64,000 nucleotides of DNA from Paracoccus indicus (GCF_003056335.1 NZ_PYWA01000006.1:62001-126000); one strand, 5' to 3'; counted from the stretch's first letter, positions 1 through 9,054 are shown. Program-made: numbers and translations. The notes: generated by a model not told the origin, from the sequence alone.

Positions 1-504
1 GACGACCATGATGATGTCGTTTACCGAGACCTGCACCAGCGTATAGGTCGCATCCCCGCGCGTCAGCTGCGACCAGACGAAGACCATGGCGGTGCAGGGC
101 GCGGCCCCCAGCAGGATCAGCCCGGCGATATATTGCTGCGCATCCTCGGGGGCGATCCAGGGGGCGAAGACATGATCGAAGAACAGCACCGCCAGCAGCG
201 CCATGGTGAAGGGCTTGATCAGCCAGTTGACGGCAAGGGTGATCAGCAGGCCCTTGGGCTGTCGGAACGCCCCGCCGACCGAGGCGAAGTCGACGCCGAC
301 CATCATGGGATAGACCATCGCCCAGATCAGCACCGCGACGACAAGGTTGATCGAGGCGACCTCGGCCGCGGCGATCGCCTGCACCAGCCCGGGTGCCAAA
401 ACGCCCACGACCAGGCCCGCCACCATGGCCAGCCCCACCCACAGCGTCAGCCAGCGCTCGAATGTTCCCAAGGGCGTGGGCCGGTTCGATGTCATGTCGT
501 TCAT
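1..504 (-). CDS. acr3: ACR3-type arsenite efflux permease (N-terminal part)
   Basis: Reading leftward from an ATG at 504, the first 168 residues of a polytopic membrane protein are visible; the rest lies beyond the window. The stretch [20 protein letters not shown] followed by [10 protein letters not shown] is typical of the ACR3 branch of the bile acid/arsenite/riboflavin transporter superfamily, which extrudes arsenite using the proton motive force. Family members are about 350 residues, so roughly half is missing. An arsenate reductase occurs at 33.5 kb, but is too far away to be in the same operon. Family assignment is firm; the substrate is inferred from the family. Confidence 0.85.
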   Translation of the reverse strand, partial: MNDMTSNRPTPLGTFERWLTLWVGLAMVAGLVVGVLAPGLVQAIAAAEVASINLVVAVLIWAMVYPMMVGVDFASVGGAFRQPKGLLITLAVNWLIKPFTMALLAVLFFDHVFAPWIAPEDAQQYIAGLILLGAAPCTAMVFVWSQLTRGDATYTLVQVSVNDIIMVV

Positions 505-986
505 CACGGGTCGTCTTTCGTTTGTTCAGGGAAAAGGCGGGCGGCGGTTTGGGTCCAGGTTTCCGGGGACGGCCCGCGCAAGCAAGGCGTTCGATCAATC
601 GGTCATCGGGTTCATATGTCCCCAAGCATTTTCAGGCGAAGGTCCTGCGGTGCCGCGCCTGACTGCACCGAAGCCCAGTCATTTCTATATTTCATGTTTA
701 TTAGAATAAATGGGACAGTGCAAGCGCGTCCTTGGCATCGGACATGGGCAGGCACAGCGTATCATCGCAGGACCGATGCGCGCTGGCCCGGCGCCCATTC
801 CGCATCTGCCTTAATTACAGGCAGCGACGTCGAAACTTTGATCACAAGACTGCATCTGCACGAATTATATACTCGTCCCCGGAACGGCACGGTAGAAAAC
901 TCGATCATGATATATGAAGCGCAACCGCGCCGTCTGCCGGTCACGGAGGGGCGGTCGCTCTCTTGAACACGCAAGGAAGACACCGA
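505..986. other. Intergenic region between divergent acr3 and BCCT genes
   Basis: 482 bases without a convincing gene. Open frames here lack ribosome binding sites and have skewed composition. The region must carry promoters for both flanking genes. An AT-rich inverted repeat at 697-710 is listed separately. Confidence 0.6.
697..710. promoter_or_regulatory. AT-rich inverted repeat upstream of acr3
   Basis: TTTATT-AG-AATAAA is a perfect 6-bp inverted repeat in otherwise GC-rich DNA, about 190 bases upstream of the acr3 start. AT-rich palindromes of this kind are typical of ArsR/SmtB-family operators. No arsR gene is visible in the window, so this is only a candidate operator or part of a promoter. 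Confidence 0.25.
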
Positions 987-2702
987 ATGTCAGAAGAGAA
1001 CAAACTTGGTCCACCGATGACCGAACTGGACATCAGGACATCGACGAATGGCTTCTACAACGGATTTTCGACCTCGGTGGCCGTTCCGGCCAAGATCGTC
1101 ATCTCGATCCTCGTTGTCTGGGCCATCTTCTGGCCCGTGCAATCCGGCGAGGTTCTGAACAACCTGAACGCCGTCATCCTGGACGCCTTCGCGGCCTGGT
1201 ACATCTGGGTCGTGGCCTTCTTCCTGACCACATGCATCGCCCTGGCCCTCTGGCCGGCGGCTGGACGTCTGAACCTTGGGATCGAAGACGACAAGCCCGA
1301 GTTCAACAATTTCTCGTGGTTCTCGATGATGTTCGGGGCGGGGATCGGGGTCGGCATGCTGACCTGGGCCGTGGCCGAGCCGGTATCGCACTTCGGTTCC
1401 AACCCGCAGACGATCATGGGCCTGGCGACCGCGCAATCCGAGGACAACGTCCGCAACGCCTATCAGTGGTCGTTCCTGCACTGGGGCTTCAGTGCCTGGG
1501 CCTGCTATGCGATCTGCGGATTGTCGCTGGCCTTCTTCAGCTATCGCCGCGGCCTTCCGCTGACCATCCGGTCCGGCCTGACGCCGCTGTTCGGCACCGC
1601 CCTGGCAGGCCCCCTGGGGCATGTCATCGACGTCGTCGCGGTCGTCGCCACGATCCTTGGCGTCGCGCAGACCCTGGGCTTCGGCGTCGATCAGTTCGTC
1701 GCGGGCCTGACCCGCATCGGCATCGGCGGCATGGTGAACGACGAGGGTGGCGCATCAACTGTCGGCGTCATCGTCTCGCTGTTGGTCATCATGGGCCTTT
1801 CGACCCTGTCGGCCCTGTCCGGCGTCGGCAAGGGCATCAAGTGGCTGTCGAACCTGAACATGGTGCTGTCGATCATCCTGCTGGGCTTCTTCATCATCTT
1901 CGGTGCGACCTGGTTCGGCTTCAGCGCGATGTTCCTGGGCCTGTGGGATTACGTCATCGCCCTGCCCTGGATGAGCGTCAACGTCTTCCAGAGCGACGGC
2001 GTCGAGGGATCCGAGGCATTCCTGCTGGCGCAATGGCAGGGCTGGTGGCCGGTGTTCTACTGGGCCTGGTGGATCGCCTTCGCGCCCTTCGTCGGCCTGT
2101 TCCTTGCCCGCATCTCGCGCGGGCGGACCATCCGGGAATTCGTTCTGGGCGCGCTGATCGTGCCCGCGCTGATGTGCTTCGTCTGGTTTGCCTGGGCTGG
2201 CGGCACCGCCATCTACCTGGAACTCTACGAGGGTGCGAACGGTGTCATCCTGGACGCGGCGAATGGCGACAAGATCTTCGCCATGACCGAGTTCATGCTG
2301 TCCCCGGTCTCCGAGGCGCTTGCCTATGGCTTCGTTCTGCTGATCGTCGTGCTGCTGCTGACCTTCCTTGTCACCTCGGCGGACTCGGCGGTCCTGATCG
2401 TCAACACGATCAACGCGGCCGGCGACGAAGGCCCCAAGGCGCGTCCGCACATCCTGTTCTGGGGCATTGCCCTGGCGATGGTCGTGGCGGGTCTGCTGAT
2501 CTCGGGCGGGACATCGGCGATCCAGACGGCGATGGTGATCGGCGCGCTGCCGTTCTCGGTCGTGATGGCGCTGATGACAGTGGCGCTGCTCAAGGCGATC
2601 TACAACGACACCCGCCGCGTGAAGGCAGGCGTGCCGACCACCTTCGACAACATCGAAGGCGCGACGGGCAACAGCAATCTGACCGACCAGTTTGCCGAAT
2701 AG
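987..2702 (+). CDS. BCCT family betaine/choline/carnitine transporter
   Basis: A 571-residue multi-pass membrane protein of the betaine/carnitine/choline transporter family, which imports quaternary amines with sodium or protons. The family tryptophan-rich segment is present (PVFYWAWWIAFAPFVGLFLA, followed by RISRGRTIREF), as is the glycine-rich MMFGAGIGVGMLTWAVAEP segment. Start: ATG 987 has AAGGA 7 bases upstream; a TTG at 963 is less likely. A strong terminator follows directly, so it appears monocistronic. The substrate cannot be read from sequence; glycine betaine would fit the dimethylglycine-type dehydrogenases at 60.7 kb, which is inference. Confidence 0.9.
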   Translation: MSEENKLGPPMTELDIRTSTNGFYNGFSTSVAVPAKIVISILVVWAIFWPVQSGEVLNNLNAVILDAFAAWYIWVVAFFLTTCIALALWPAAGRLNLGIEDDKPEFNNFSWFSMMFGAGIGVGMLTWAVAEPVSHFGSNPQTIMGLATAQSEDNVRNAYQWSFLHWGFSAWACYAICGLSLAFFSYRRGLPLTIRSGLTPLFGTALAGPLGHVIDVVAVVATILGVAQTLGFGVDQFVAGLTRIGIGGMVNDEGGASTVGVIVSLLVIMGLSTLSALSGVGKGIKWLSNLNMVLSIILLGFFIIFGATWFGFSAMFLGLWDYVIALPWMSVNVFQSDGVEGSEAFLLAQWQGWWPVFYWAWWIAFAPFVGLFLARISRGRTIREFVLGALIVPALMCFVWFAWAGGTAIYLELYEGANGVILDAANGDKIFAMTEFMLSPVSEALAYGFVLLIVVLLLTFLVTSADSAVLIVNTINAAGDEGPKARPHILFWGIALAMVVAGLLISGGTSAIQTAMVIGALPFSVVMALMTVALLKAIYNDTRRVKAGVPTTFDNIEGATGNSNLTDQFAE

Positions 2703-2717
2703 GCCGACGGGCAGACC

Positions 2718-2755
2718 AAAGGGGGCCGCCGTTTCGTTCGGCGGCCCTTTTTATA
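2718..2755 (+). terminator. Rho-independent terminator after the BCCT gene
   Basis: Stem GGGCCGCCG (2723-2731), loop TTTCGTT, stem CGGCGGCCC (2739-2747), then TTTTT. An A-run precedes the stem, so it can also act leftward on the convergent SulP gene. Confidence 0.85.
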
Positions 2756-2770
2756 GGGGGGCCTGCCGGA

Positions 2771-4501
2771 TCAAAGGGCGATCCCGGCCGGTTTGGACAG
2801 CGCCATCCATGCGTCGTATTGCGACAGGAAGACGCTTCCGTTCAGCTGATCCAGGAAATGCGTCTTGCGCAGGCGGTCCATGACCGGTCCCTTCACCTCG
2901 GACAGGTGCAGCCCGACACCCAGATCGCCAAGCCGATGGTTGATGGCCTCGAGGCTTTCGAGGGCCGAGTAGTCGATCTCGTTCACGGCCGAACACATCA
3001 GGATCACATGGCGCAGGGACCTGCCGTCGATCACCCGGTCCTGGATCAGATCCTCGAGGAACCTGGCGTTCACGAAATACAGGCTCTCGTCCACGCGCAG
3101 GGTCAGGATCTGGGCATCCGTGGCGACATCATGCCTGCTGATATTGCGGAAATGGTTGGTGCCGGGAATAAGCCCGACCTCGGCGACATGGGGCCTCGAG
3201 GTCTTGTAGAGGTGCAGCGCGATGGACAGGACCACCCCCGACGCGACGCCGATCTCGACCCCCAGGGTCAGTGTCACGAGGATGGTGGCGGCCACGGCGG
3301 TGAAATCGGTGCGCGAATAGGCCCAGGTCTTTCGCAGGATCGAGAAGTCCACGAGGCTGAGGACGGCGACCACGATCGTCGCGGCCAGCGTGGCATTGGG
3401 CAGGTAATAGACCAGCGGCGTCAGCGACAGCGCGGCGATGGCAAGGCCGATGGCGGTGAAGGCGCCCGCGGCCGGTGTCTCGGCGCCCGCGTCGAAGTTC
3501 ACGACCGACCGCGCAAAGCCGCCGGTGACCGGATAGCCCCCGGTGAAGGCCGCGCCGATATTGGCGGCGCCAAGGCCGATCAGTTCCTGGTTCGGGTCGA
3601 TGCGCTGGCGTTTCTTGGCCGCCAGCGTCTGCGCCACGGATATGGATTCCACGAAGCCGATGACCGAGATCAGGATCGCCGGGACCAGCAGCTGGCCGAT
3701 CAGGTCGGGCGAAAGGCTGGGCAGGGTCAGCGGCGGCAGGGCCTGCGGCACCTGGCCCACGATCGAGACGCCGTGACCCGCCAGATCGAAACCCCATACG
3801 GCCAGCGTCGTCACCACGACCGCGGCCACCGGCCCCGCCTTGGCGATGATGTCTGCCAGAAGCGGCCCCGCGCCCATCCTGCGAAGCAGGGGCTTCAGCC
3901 CCTTGCGGACCCAGAACAGAAAGACCGTCGCCGTGACCCCGATGATCACGGTGATCGGGTTCGTCTGGCCCAGATGCGTCAGGATGGACCCCGCCATCTG
4001 GATCAGCGTATGGCCCCCGGCCTCGATGCCCAGGATGTGCTTCAGCTGGCTGGTGGCGATCAGGATGCCCGAGGCGGTGATGAACCCCGCGATCACCGGA
4101 TGGCTGAGGAAGTTCGCCAGAAACCCCAAGCGAAAGATCCCCAGCAGCAACAGGATGCCGCCCGAAAGACCCGCCAGCGTCAGGGCGGCGACCGCATAAC
4201 CCGCCGTTCCCTGCTGCGCCACCTGGCCCACCGCCGATGCCGTCAGCAGCGAGACGACCGCAACCGGCCCCACGGCCAGCGCCCGCGACGTGCCGAAGAC
4301 CGCATAGAGCAGGATCGGCGCGATCGAGGCATAGATCCCCGCCTCGGGCGGCAATCCGGCAAGCAGCGCATAGGCCAGCGACTGCGGGATCAGCATGATT
4401 GTCACGATCACCGCCGCGACCAGGTCGTTCGTCAGCGCGGAACAGTCATAGGTCCGACCCCATGTGAGGATCGGCAGATAGCGGGTAAATCCTGGCTTCA
4501 T
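2771..4501 (-). CDS. SulP family anion transporter with C-terminal STAS domain
   Basis: 576 residues. The N-terminal 400 or so contain repeated hydrophobic segments with the SulP signature near the start (LIPQSLAYALLAGLPPEAGIY). The last 130 residues form a STAS domain (LTLRVDESLYFVNARFLEDL and the following segment). SulP proteins carry sulfate, bicarbonate or dicarboxylates. Placed immediately downstream of a sulfide/persulfide oxidation block on the same strand, this one could move the sulfate or sulfite those enzymes produce; that is inference. Start ATG 4501, preceded by AGAGAGAA; an upstream in-frame ATG at 4561 lacks a ribosome site. Confidence 0.88.
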   Translation of the reverse strand: MKPGFTRYLPILTWGRTYDCSALTNDLVAAVIVTIMLIPQSLAYALLAGLPPEAGIYASIAPILLYAVFGTSRALAVGPVAVVSLLTASAVGQVAQQGTAGYAVAALTLAGLSGGILLLLGIFRLGFLANFLSHPVIAGFITASGILIATSQLKHILGIEAGGHTLIQMAGSILTHLGQTNPITVIIGVTATVFLFWVRKGLKPLLRRMGAGPLLADIIAKAGPVAAVVVTTLAVWGFDLAGHGVSIVGQVPQALPPLTLPSLSPDLIGQLLVPAILISVIGFVESISVAQTLAAKKRQRIDPNQELIGLGAANIGAAFTGGYPVTGGFARSVVNFDAGAETPAAGAFTAIGLAIAALSLTPLVYYLPNATLAATIVVAVLSLVDFSILRKTWAYSRTDFTAVAATILVTLTLGVEIGVASGVVLSIALHLYKTSRPHVAEVGLIPGTNHFRNISRHDVATDAQILTLRVDESLYFVNARFLEDLIQDRVIDGRSLRHVILMCSAVNEIDYSALESLEAINHRLGDLGVGLHLSEVKGPVMDRLRKTHFLDQLNGSVFLSQYDAWMALSKPAGIAL

Positions 4502-4589
4502 CGCATTCTCTCTGGATTGTGGAAGAGGGGCGCAATTCCCGCGCCCCCTTCGCCCATGCATGGACCCAAGGGTCCGGACCGCCCCCGGG

Positions 4590-6269
4590 TCATTCGGCGG
4601 CGGTTCCCAGCCTTTCGGGCCTGGCCATCCATTCGTGTCCCCGCAGCATCGCCCGCCAATAGATCGGCGGCAGCAGCCTTTCCTTCAGGAACCACGCCGC
4701 GCGGCTTGGCCTTGTGCCGTCGATCAGGAAGGACGGAAAGCTTGGCTTGACCACCCCGCCATAGCCGAATTCGGCCAAGACGATCTTGCCGCGCTCGACC
4801 GTCAGCGGGCAAGAACCATAGCCGTCGTATTGGGCGACTGCCGATTTTCCCGCGATGTCGGCCACGATGTTCTCGGCCACCGTCGGTGCCTGCTTGCGCG
4901 CTGCGGCGGCGGTCTTGGCATTGGGCGCGTTCATCACGTCGCCAAGCGCCCAGATGTTGTCGAAGCTCTTGTGGCGCAGCGTCGCCTGGTCAACGTTGAC
5001 CCAGCCTGCCGGATCGGCCAGCGGCGAGACGCGAATGAAGTCGGGCGCGCTTTGCGGCGGGCAGACATGCATCATGTCGAACGACATCTCCACGCGGCGC
5101 GGGTCTTTGTCGGGTTCGTTCACTTCGAAGGTGGCCTTCTTCGCCGGACCGTCGACCGCCACCAAGTTGTGGAAGAAATTCAGCGTCGCGTCGTATTTCC
5201 TGACATAGTCCATCAGCGCCGGGACATAGTCCTTGACCCCGAACAGCACCCCGCCCGCATTGCAGAAGCGGATGTCGATGTCCTTCAGGTGGCCGGATCG
5301 GTGCCAGTGATCGGCCGAAAGATACATGGCCTTCTGCGGTGCGCCTGCACATTTGATCGGCATGGGTGGCTGGGTGAAGATCGCGGTCCCGCCCCGCATC
5401 CGCTGGACCAGCTGCCAGGTATATGGCGCCAGGTCATAGCGGTAGTTCGACGTCACCCCGTTGCGGCCAAGCGTTTCCACAAGGCCCTCGACCTTGGCCC
5501 AATCCAGCTTCAGTCCCGGACAGACGACAAGCCGGTCGTATTTCACGACCCGGCAGCCATCGAGGATGACGGCATCCTTGCCGGGTTCGAATGCGGCGAC
5601 GGCGGCCTTGATCCACTTGACCCCTTTCGGGATCAGGCTGCCCATCGTCCGCGCGGTTTCATGCGCCTCGAAGATGCCGCCGCCGACCATCGTCCAGCCC
5701 GGCTGGTAATAGTGGACCTCGGCGGGGTCGATGATCGCGATCCGAAGGTCCGGCCTGCGCGACCAAAGGCTTGCCGCGACCGCGATGCCCGCTGCACCCC
5801 CGCCGACGATGACGACCTGGAAATGCACGTCGCCCGTGTCGGTCGGGGTCTTGCCGCCGTTGGCGATGCGTCGCGCGACGCCGCTCATGTCATGGCCCGC
5901 CGCCTTGGTCATGGACAGGATCTGGGCAAGGGGGCGGTCCTTCGCCTCGTGCAGCGACCAGAGCGTGGCCGAACGTGTCCCCGTCCGGCAATAGGCCAGC
6001 ACCGGACCCTGCATCTGTTCCAGGGCCATGCCGAAGTCTGCGACGTCCCGATCGGTCACCATGCCCGAGGTCACCGGAAGATAGCGCGCCTCGAGTCCGG
6101 CGGCCTTGGCGGCGGCCTCGATCTCCTCGAAGCTTTGCTGGTCCGCGCCTTCCCCGTCGGGGCGATTGCAGATGATGGCACGATAGCCCGCCGCCTTGAT
6201 CGCCGGCATGTCCGCCGCCGCGATCTGCGGCGATACCGCGACCCATTGCGAGATCTTCCTCGGTTCCAT
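4590..6269 (-). CDS. Phosphatase-like (BLH/DUF442)-sulfide:quinone oxidoreductase fusion
   Basis: 559 residues, two domains. Residues 1-140 are a DUF442/beta-lactamase-hydrolase-like phosphatase domain with a CRTGTRS active-site loop (Cys94, Arg99). From about residue 148 a GxGxxG Rossmann motif (VVIVGGGAAGIAVA) opens a flavoprotein of the sulfide:quinone oxidoreductase/flavocytochrome c family, with cysteines in LVVCPG, PIKCAGAPQK and VCPPQSAPD that match the redox-active cysteine regions of SQR. Such enzymes oxidise sulfide to persulfide or polysulfide and reduce quinone at the membrane. The gene lies just downstream of a persulfide dioxygenase on the same strand. The role of the phosphatase-like domain, possibly sulfur transfer, is unproven. 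Confidence 0.88.
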   Translation of the reverse strand: MEPRKISQWVAVSPQIAAADMPAIKAAGYRAIICNRPDGEGADQQSFEEIEAAAKAAGLEARYLPVTSGMVTDRDVADFGMALEQMQGPVLAYCRTGTRSATLWSLHEAKDRPLAQILSMTKAAGHDMSGVARRIANGGKTPTDTGDVHFQVVIVGGGAAGIAVAASLWSRRPDLRIAIIDPAEVHYYQPGWTMVGGGIFEAHETARTMGSLIPKGVKWIKAAVAAFEPGKDAVILDGCRVVKYDRLVVCPGLKLDWAKVEGLVETLGRNGVTSNYRYDLAPYTWQLVQRMRGGTAIFTQPPMPIKCAGAPQKAMYLSADHWHRSGHLKDIDIRFCNAGGVLFGVKDYVPALMDYVRKYDATLNFFHNLVAVDGPAKKATFEVNEPDKDPRRVEMSFDMMHVCPPQSAPDFIRVSPLADPAGWVNVDQATLRHKSFDNIWALGDVMNAPNAKTAAAARKQAPTVAENIVADIAGKSAVAQYDGYGSCPLTVERGKIVLAEFGYGGVVKPSFPSFLIDGTRPSRAAWFLKERLLPPIYWRAMLRGHEWMARPERLGTAAE

Positions 6270-6295
6270 GTTGCATTCCTCCCGTGTGGTATCGA

Positions 6296-7177
6296 TCAGA
6301 GCCCGTTCAGCGGCACCTTCAGCATCGGCCTGCCGTCCTTGTCGGTCGGAACCTCGCCCGCGCGCATGTTGACCTGCAGCGACGGGATGATCAGCCGGGG
6401 CATGGCAAGGGTCGCATCGCGTTCGGTGCGGAACCTGACGAAATCCTCCTTCGTGCTGCCTTGGCCGACATGGATGTTATGGGCCTTTTCATCCGCCACG
6501 GTGGTTTCCCACTGGATGTCGCGTCCGTTCGGCCCGTAATCATGGCACATGAACAGCCGCATATCGCCGGGCAGGGACAGCACCTTCTGGATCGAGTCGT
6601 AGAGCGTCGCCGCATCGCCGCCCGGAAAATCGGCGCGGGCCGAGCCGCCGTCGGGCATGAACAGCGTGTCGCCGACGAAGGCCGCATCGCCCATGACATG
6701 CACCATGCAGGCGGGGGTATGACCGGGCGTATAAATGGCGAAGGCGGGCATGGTCCCGATCATGTAGGTATCGCCATCCTCGAACAGGCGGTCGAACTGG
6801 CTGCCGTCGCGCTGAAACTCGGTGCCCTCGTTGAAGACCTTGCCGAAGGTTTCCTGCACGACCATGATCTTGGCGCCGATGCCGATCTTGCCGCCCAGCT
6901 TCTGCTGGATATAGGGGGCGGCGGACAGGTGATCGGCGTGGACGTGGGTCTCGATGATCCATTCCAGTGTCAGGCCTTGGGATTGCACCTGCCGGATCAG
7001 CTCGTCCGCGTGGTCATAGGTGATCCGCCCGGCGGCATAGTCGATGTCCATCACGCTGTCGACGATGGCGCAGGACTGCGATGCCGGATCCTTCACGATA
7101 TAGCTGATGGTGTTCGTGGCCTGGTCGAAGAAGGCCTGAACCTGGGGCTTGATGGTCATGTCGACGGGATAGGTCAT
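6296..7177 (-). CDS. MBL-fold persulfide dioxygenase-like hydrolase
   Basis: 293 residues of the metallo-beta-lactamase fold with the THVHADH metal-binding motif. Its overall pattern (GHTPACMVHVMGDAAFVGDT, then LFMCHDYGP) is that of ETHE1/Blh persulfide dioxygenases, which oxidise glutathione persulfide to sulfite. This fits the neighbouring SQR, which generates persulfide. Start ATG 7177 has AAGGAAGGAA upstream; longer in-frame starts would run into the DUF2892 gene. It is 26 bases upstream of the SQR fusion, so the two are probably cotranscribed. Confidence 0.88.
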   Translation of the reverse strand: MTYPVDMTIKPQVQAFFDQATNTISYIVKDPASQSCAIVDSVMDIDYAAGRITYDHADELIRQVQSQGLTLEWIIETHVHADHLSAAPYIQQKLGGKIGIGAKIMVVQETFGKVFNEGTEFQRDGSQFDRLFEDGDTYMIGTMPAFAIYTPGHTPACMVHVMGDAAFVGDTLFMPDGGSARADFPGGDAATLYDSIQKVLSLPGDMRLFMCHDYGPNGRDIQWETTVADEKAHNIHVGQGSTKEDFVRFRTERDATLAMPRLIIPSLQVNMRAGEVPTDKDGRPMLKVPLNGL

Positions 7178-7250
7178 GTCGTTCCTTCCTTGGATGAAAG
7201 GCATCTGTGGATCATCGGATGCTGCAACGGCTGTGAAGACGGCCCGCGTC

Positions 7251-7466
7251 TCAGCAGGCGCGGCATGTCCTGATGCCAAGCGCACCATAAAGCGGGCATA
7301 TCCTGAACGCCGATGTCGCCAGCATCACGATGCCGATCAGGATCGCGCCGTATCTGAACAGGGGGCCGTCGAAGACAGGCAGGCCGCTTGCAAGGGCCAA
7401 ATAAAGCAGGACCACCCCAACCACGGCGCGCAGCATCCGATCGATGGTTCCGACGTTGGTTTTCAT
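7251..7466 (-). CDS. DUF2892 (YgaP-like) small inner-membrane protein
   Basis: 71 residues with two hydrophobic helices (MLRAVVGVVLLYLALASG and YGAILIGIVMLATSAF), ending in a cysteine-rich tail CPLYGALGIRTCRAC. This is the DUF2892 family, often found beside rhodanese, SQR and persulfide dioxygenase genes or fused to rhodanese (YgaP). It is the first gene of the sulfide operon, 73 bases upstream of the dioxygenase. The cysteines could relay sulfane sulfur; that is inference. Confidence 0.85.
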   Translation of the reverse strand: MKTNVGTIDRMLRAVVGVVLLYLALASGLPVFDGPLFRYGAILIGIVMLATSAFRICPLYGALGIRTCRAC

Positions 7467-7523
7467 GGCGTCCTCCGAGGCTGAAAGTTCACCATGGTTT
7501 ATAACTTATAGGGCGGGGCTTCA

Positions 7524-7536
7524 GTGATAATGTCAC
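7524..7536. promoter_or_regulatory. GTGA-N5-TCAC inverted repeat upstream of the sulfide operon
   Basis: GTGATAATGTCAC is an inverted repeat 58 bases upstream of the DUF2892 start. It resembles a Crp/Fnr-type operator, but the spacing between TGA and TCA is five bases rather than the usual six. A TATAAG element lies between it and the gene. The Crp/Fnr regulator encoded directly upstream is a plausible ligand; this is a weak candidate. Confidence 0.3.
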
Positions 7537-7563
7537 CGAACGTCGATTTTCCACGCGGGTCCG

Positions 7564-8229
7564 CTAGGTGCTTGCGGCAAGGGACTGCAATGCGGGCTTG
7601 TCGAGGATCTCGATCCTTCCGCGCGACTGCATGATGAAGCCGCGCTTGTGGAAATCATGCAGCACGCGGGACACGACCTCGCGTGCGGTGCCCAGTTCGC
7701 TGGCGATCTGCGCATGGGTCGCGGCGATTTCCCGATCGCCGCCCGCAAGCGCAAGCAGCCGTTCGGCCAGCCTGACGTCGATCCGCCCGAAGGCGACGTC
7801 GTCGACGACGCGCAGAAGATCGATCAGCCGCCGCGAATAGGCCGCAAAGACGAAGTTGCGGAAGGTCGCTTCCCCGGCGACCAGGGCGTCGAAGGCCGGT
7901 CTGGACAGGACGACCAAGCTGATGTCGGTCTCGGCCAGGCCCTCGGCGTTATAAGCCTCTTCTGCCAGCATGCAGGCGGTCGTCAGCACGCAGCTTTCAC
8001 CGGCATCGACACGATACAGGACGATGTCGCGACCGTTCCCCGATGTCTGCGACACGCGGATCGTTCCTTCCAGCAGAAACAGCAGGCTGTCGGGGATGTT
8101 CTGCGGACCGAAGACCTGCCGACCCTTGGGGTATCTGCGGATCTGCGCCACCTTCAGCAGCCGGTCGCGCACGGCACGCGGCAGGCTTCGGGTCCCTTGG
8201 AACTGCTCGGTCCAATCGCCGGTCTTCAT
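7564..8229 (-). CDS. Crp/Fnr family transcriptional regulator
   Basis: 221 residues: cyclic-nucleotide-binding-like domain (about 25-140) and a C-terminal winged helix with recognition segment ELGTAREVVSRVLHDFHKRG. The N-terminal iron-sulfur cysteines of FNR are absent. Its only two cysteines, Cys80 and Cys86 (ESCVLTTACML), sit in the effector domain. Its start overlaps the stop of the Rrf2 gene by four bases, so the two regulators are cotranscribed and lie upstream of the sulfide genes. A thiol- or polysulfide-sensing role through the cysteine pair is a hypothesis from context. Confidence 0.85.
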   Translation of the reverse strand: MKTGDWTEQFQGTRSLPRAVRDRLLKVAQIRRYPKGRQVFGPQNIPDSLLFLLEGTIRVSQTSGNGRDIVLYRVDAGESCVLTTACMLAEEAYNAEGLAETDISLVVLSRPAFDALVAGEATFRNFVFAAYSRRLIDLLRVVDDVAFGRIDVRLAERLLALAGGDREIAATHAQIASELGTAREVVSRVLHDFHKRGFIMQSRGRIEILDKPALQSLAAST

Positions 8230-8696
8230 CGCGTCCTCCGCATCGGGGACAGGATGCCGTCCTGCAGCGGCGCGATGCGGGACAGCAACTCATCCCTGTT
8301 CGAGGCGATATCGGCCAGCGTCAGACCATCCAGAACCGCCATGAAGGCGGCTGTCGCCTCGCGCAGCGCCCGCGACAGCTTGCAGATGCCGATCAGCGGG
8401 CAGGTGTTGCGGTCGGGGTTGAAGCATTCGACCAGTTCCAGCCGCCCTTCGGTCAGACGGATGACATCGCCTATGACGATATCCGCGGCAGGACGTGCCA
8501 GCGTGAAACCGCCACCCCTGCCGCGCCGGGTTTCCACGATCCCTGCCTGCCCCAGTTCGTGCACGATCTTCACGATGTGCGGCCGGGCCAAGCCGTGCAC
8601 GCGGACAACGTCATCCACGCACACCAGGTCGGGCGACCGCAGCGCGGCAAGCTGCAGCGACCTGAGCGCATAGTTCGAATATGCCGTAAGCTTCAT
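8226..8696 (-). CDS. Rrf2 family regulator, NsrR/IscR-like
   Basis: 156 residues. N-terminal winged helix (MKLTAYSNYALRSLQLAALR) and a cysteine cluster Cys91-x7-Cys99-x5-Cys105 of the kind that binds an Fe-S cluster in NsrR and IscR. NsrR senses nitric oxide; other Rrf2 members sense redox state, iron or sulfur. Here it is translationally coupled to a Crp/Fnr regulator, and both precede sulfide-oxidation genes. The cognate signal is not evident from sequence. An extra Cys26 lies in the DNA-binding domain. Confidence 0.85.
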   Translation of the reverse strand: MKLTAYSNYALRSLQLAALRSPDLVCVDDVVRVHGLARPHIVKIVHELGQAGIVETRRGRGGGFTLARPAADIVIGDVIRLTEGRLELVECFNPDRNTCPLIGICKLSRALREATAAFMAVLDGLTLADIASNRDELLSRIAPLQDGILSPMRRTR

Positions 8697-9054
8697 CCGC
8701 GACGCCCCGCAAAAGTTTCATCTCCAGTATGAGTTTGTTCCGAAAGGCTGGCAATGGTTCCGTATCGACGGGGCCACGGGCGAAGATGGCTGCCGGTGAG
8801 AAGACTGATATTGTTCCGCTCGATGATCGGTTCTTTTTCCGCCATCCGATCAGCCTTGGCCGTTACCTTGATGCGGAATCCTTCATGAGGGGCGTCCAGC
8901 CCATCGTGCGAAGCTGTGAATGCTCGCGGCGGATCACCCAAGGCGATCACGGCGTTCGTGGAAACTTAGGCAACGCGCATGGATTGAACAGGGTGAACCA
9001 TCAGCCAGCCCATCTTGCGGGTGCTGGTCTGGAACAGGTTCGAAAGGAAGCACG
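8697..9054. other. Divergent intergenic region, rrf2 and CAP-domain gene
   Basis: 358 bases with no convincing gene on either strand. It holds the promoters of the leftward regulator operon and the rightward CAP-domain gene. The only structure I noted is the short repeat at 8718-8732. Confidence 0.5.
8718..8732. promoter_or_regulatory. TCAT-N7-ATGA inverted repeat before the Rrf2 gene
   Basis: TCATCTCCAGTATGA lies 22 bases upstream of the Rrf2 start codon, with partial AAAC symmetry outside. The position suits an autoregulatory Rrf2-type operator. The arms are short, so this is weak. Confidence 0.22.

Noticed and set aside
838..873. TTGATC ... TATACT as BCCT promoter
   Set aside because: The spacing of 24 bases is too long for a sigma-70 promoter and TTGATC alone is weak.
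914..4750. 1278-codon open frame on the plus strand
   Set aside because: It runs antisense or out of frame through the BCCT and SulP genes, is rich in Arg, Gly, His and Asp, and has no family motif; it is a shadow of high-GC codon use.
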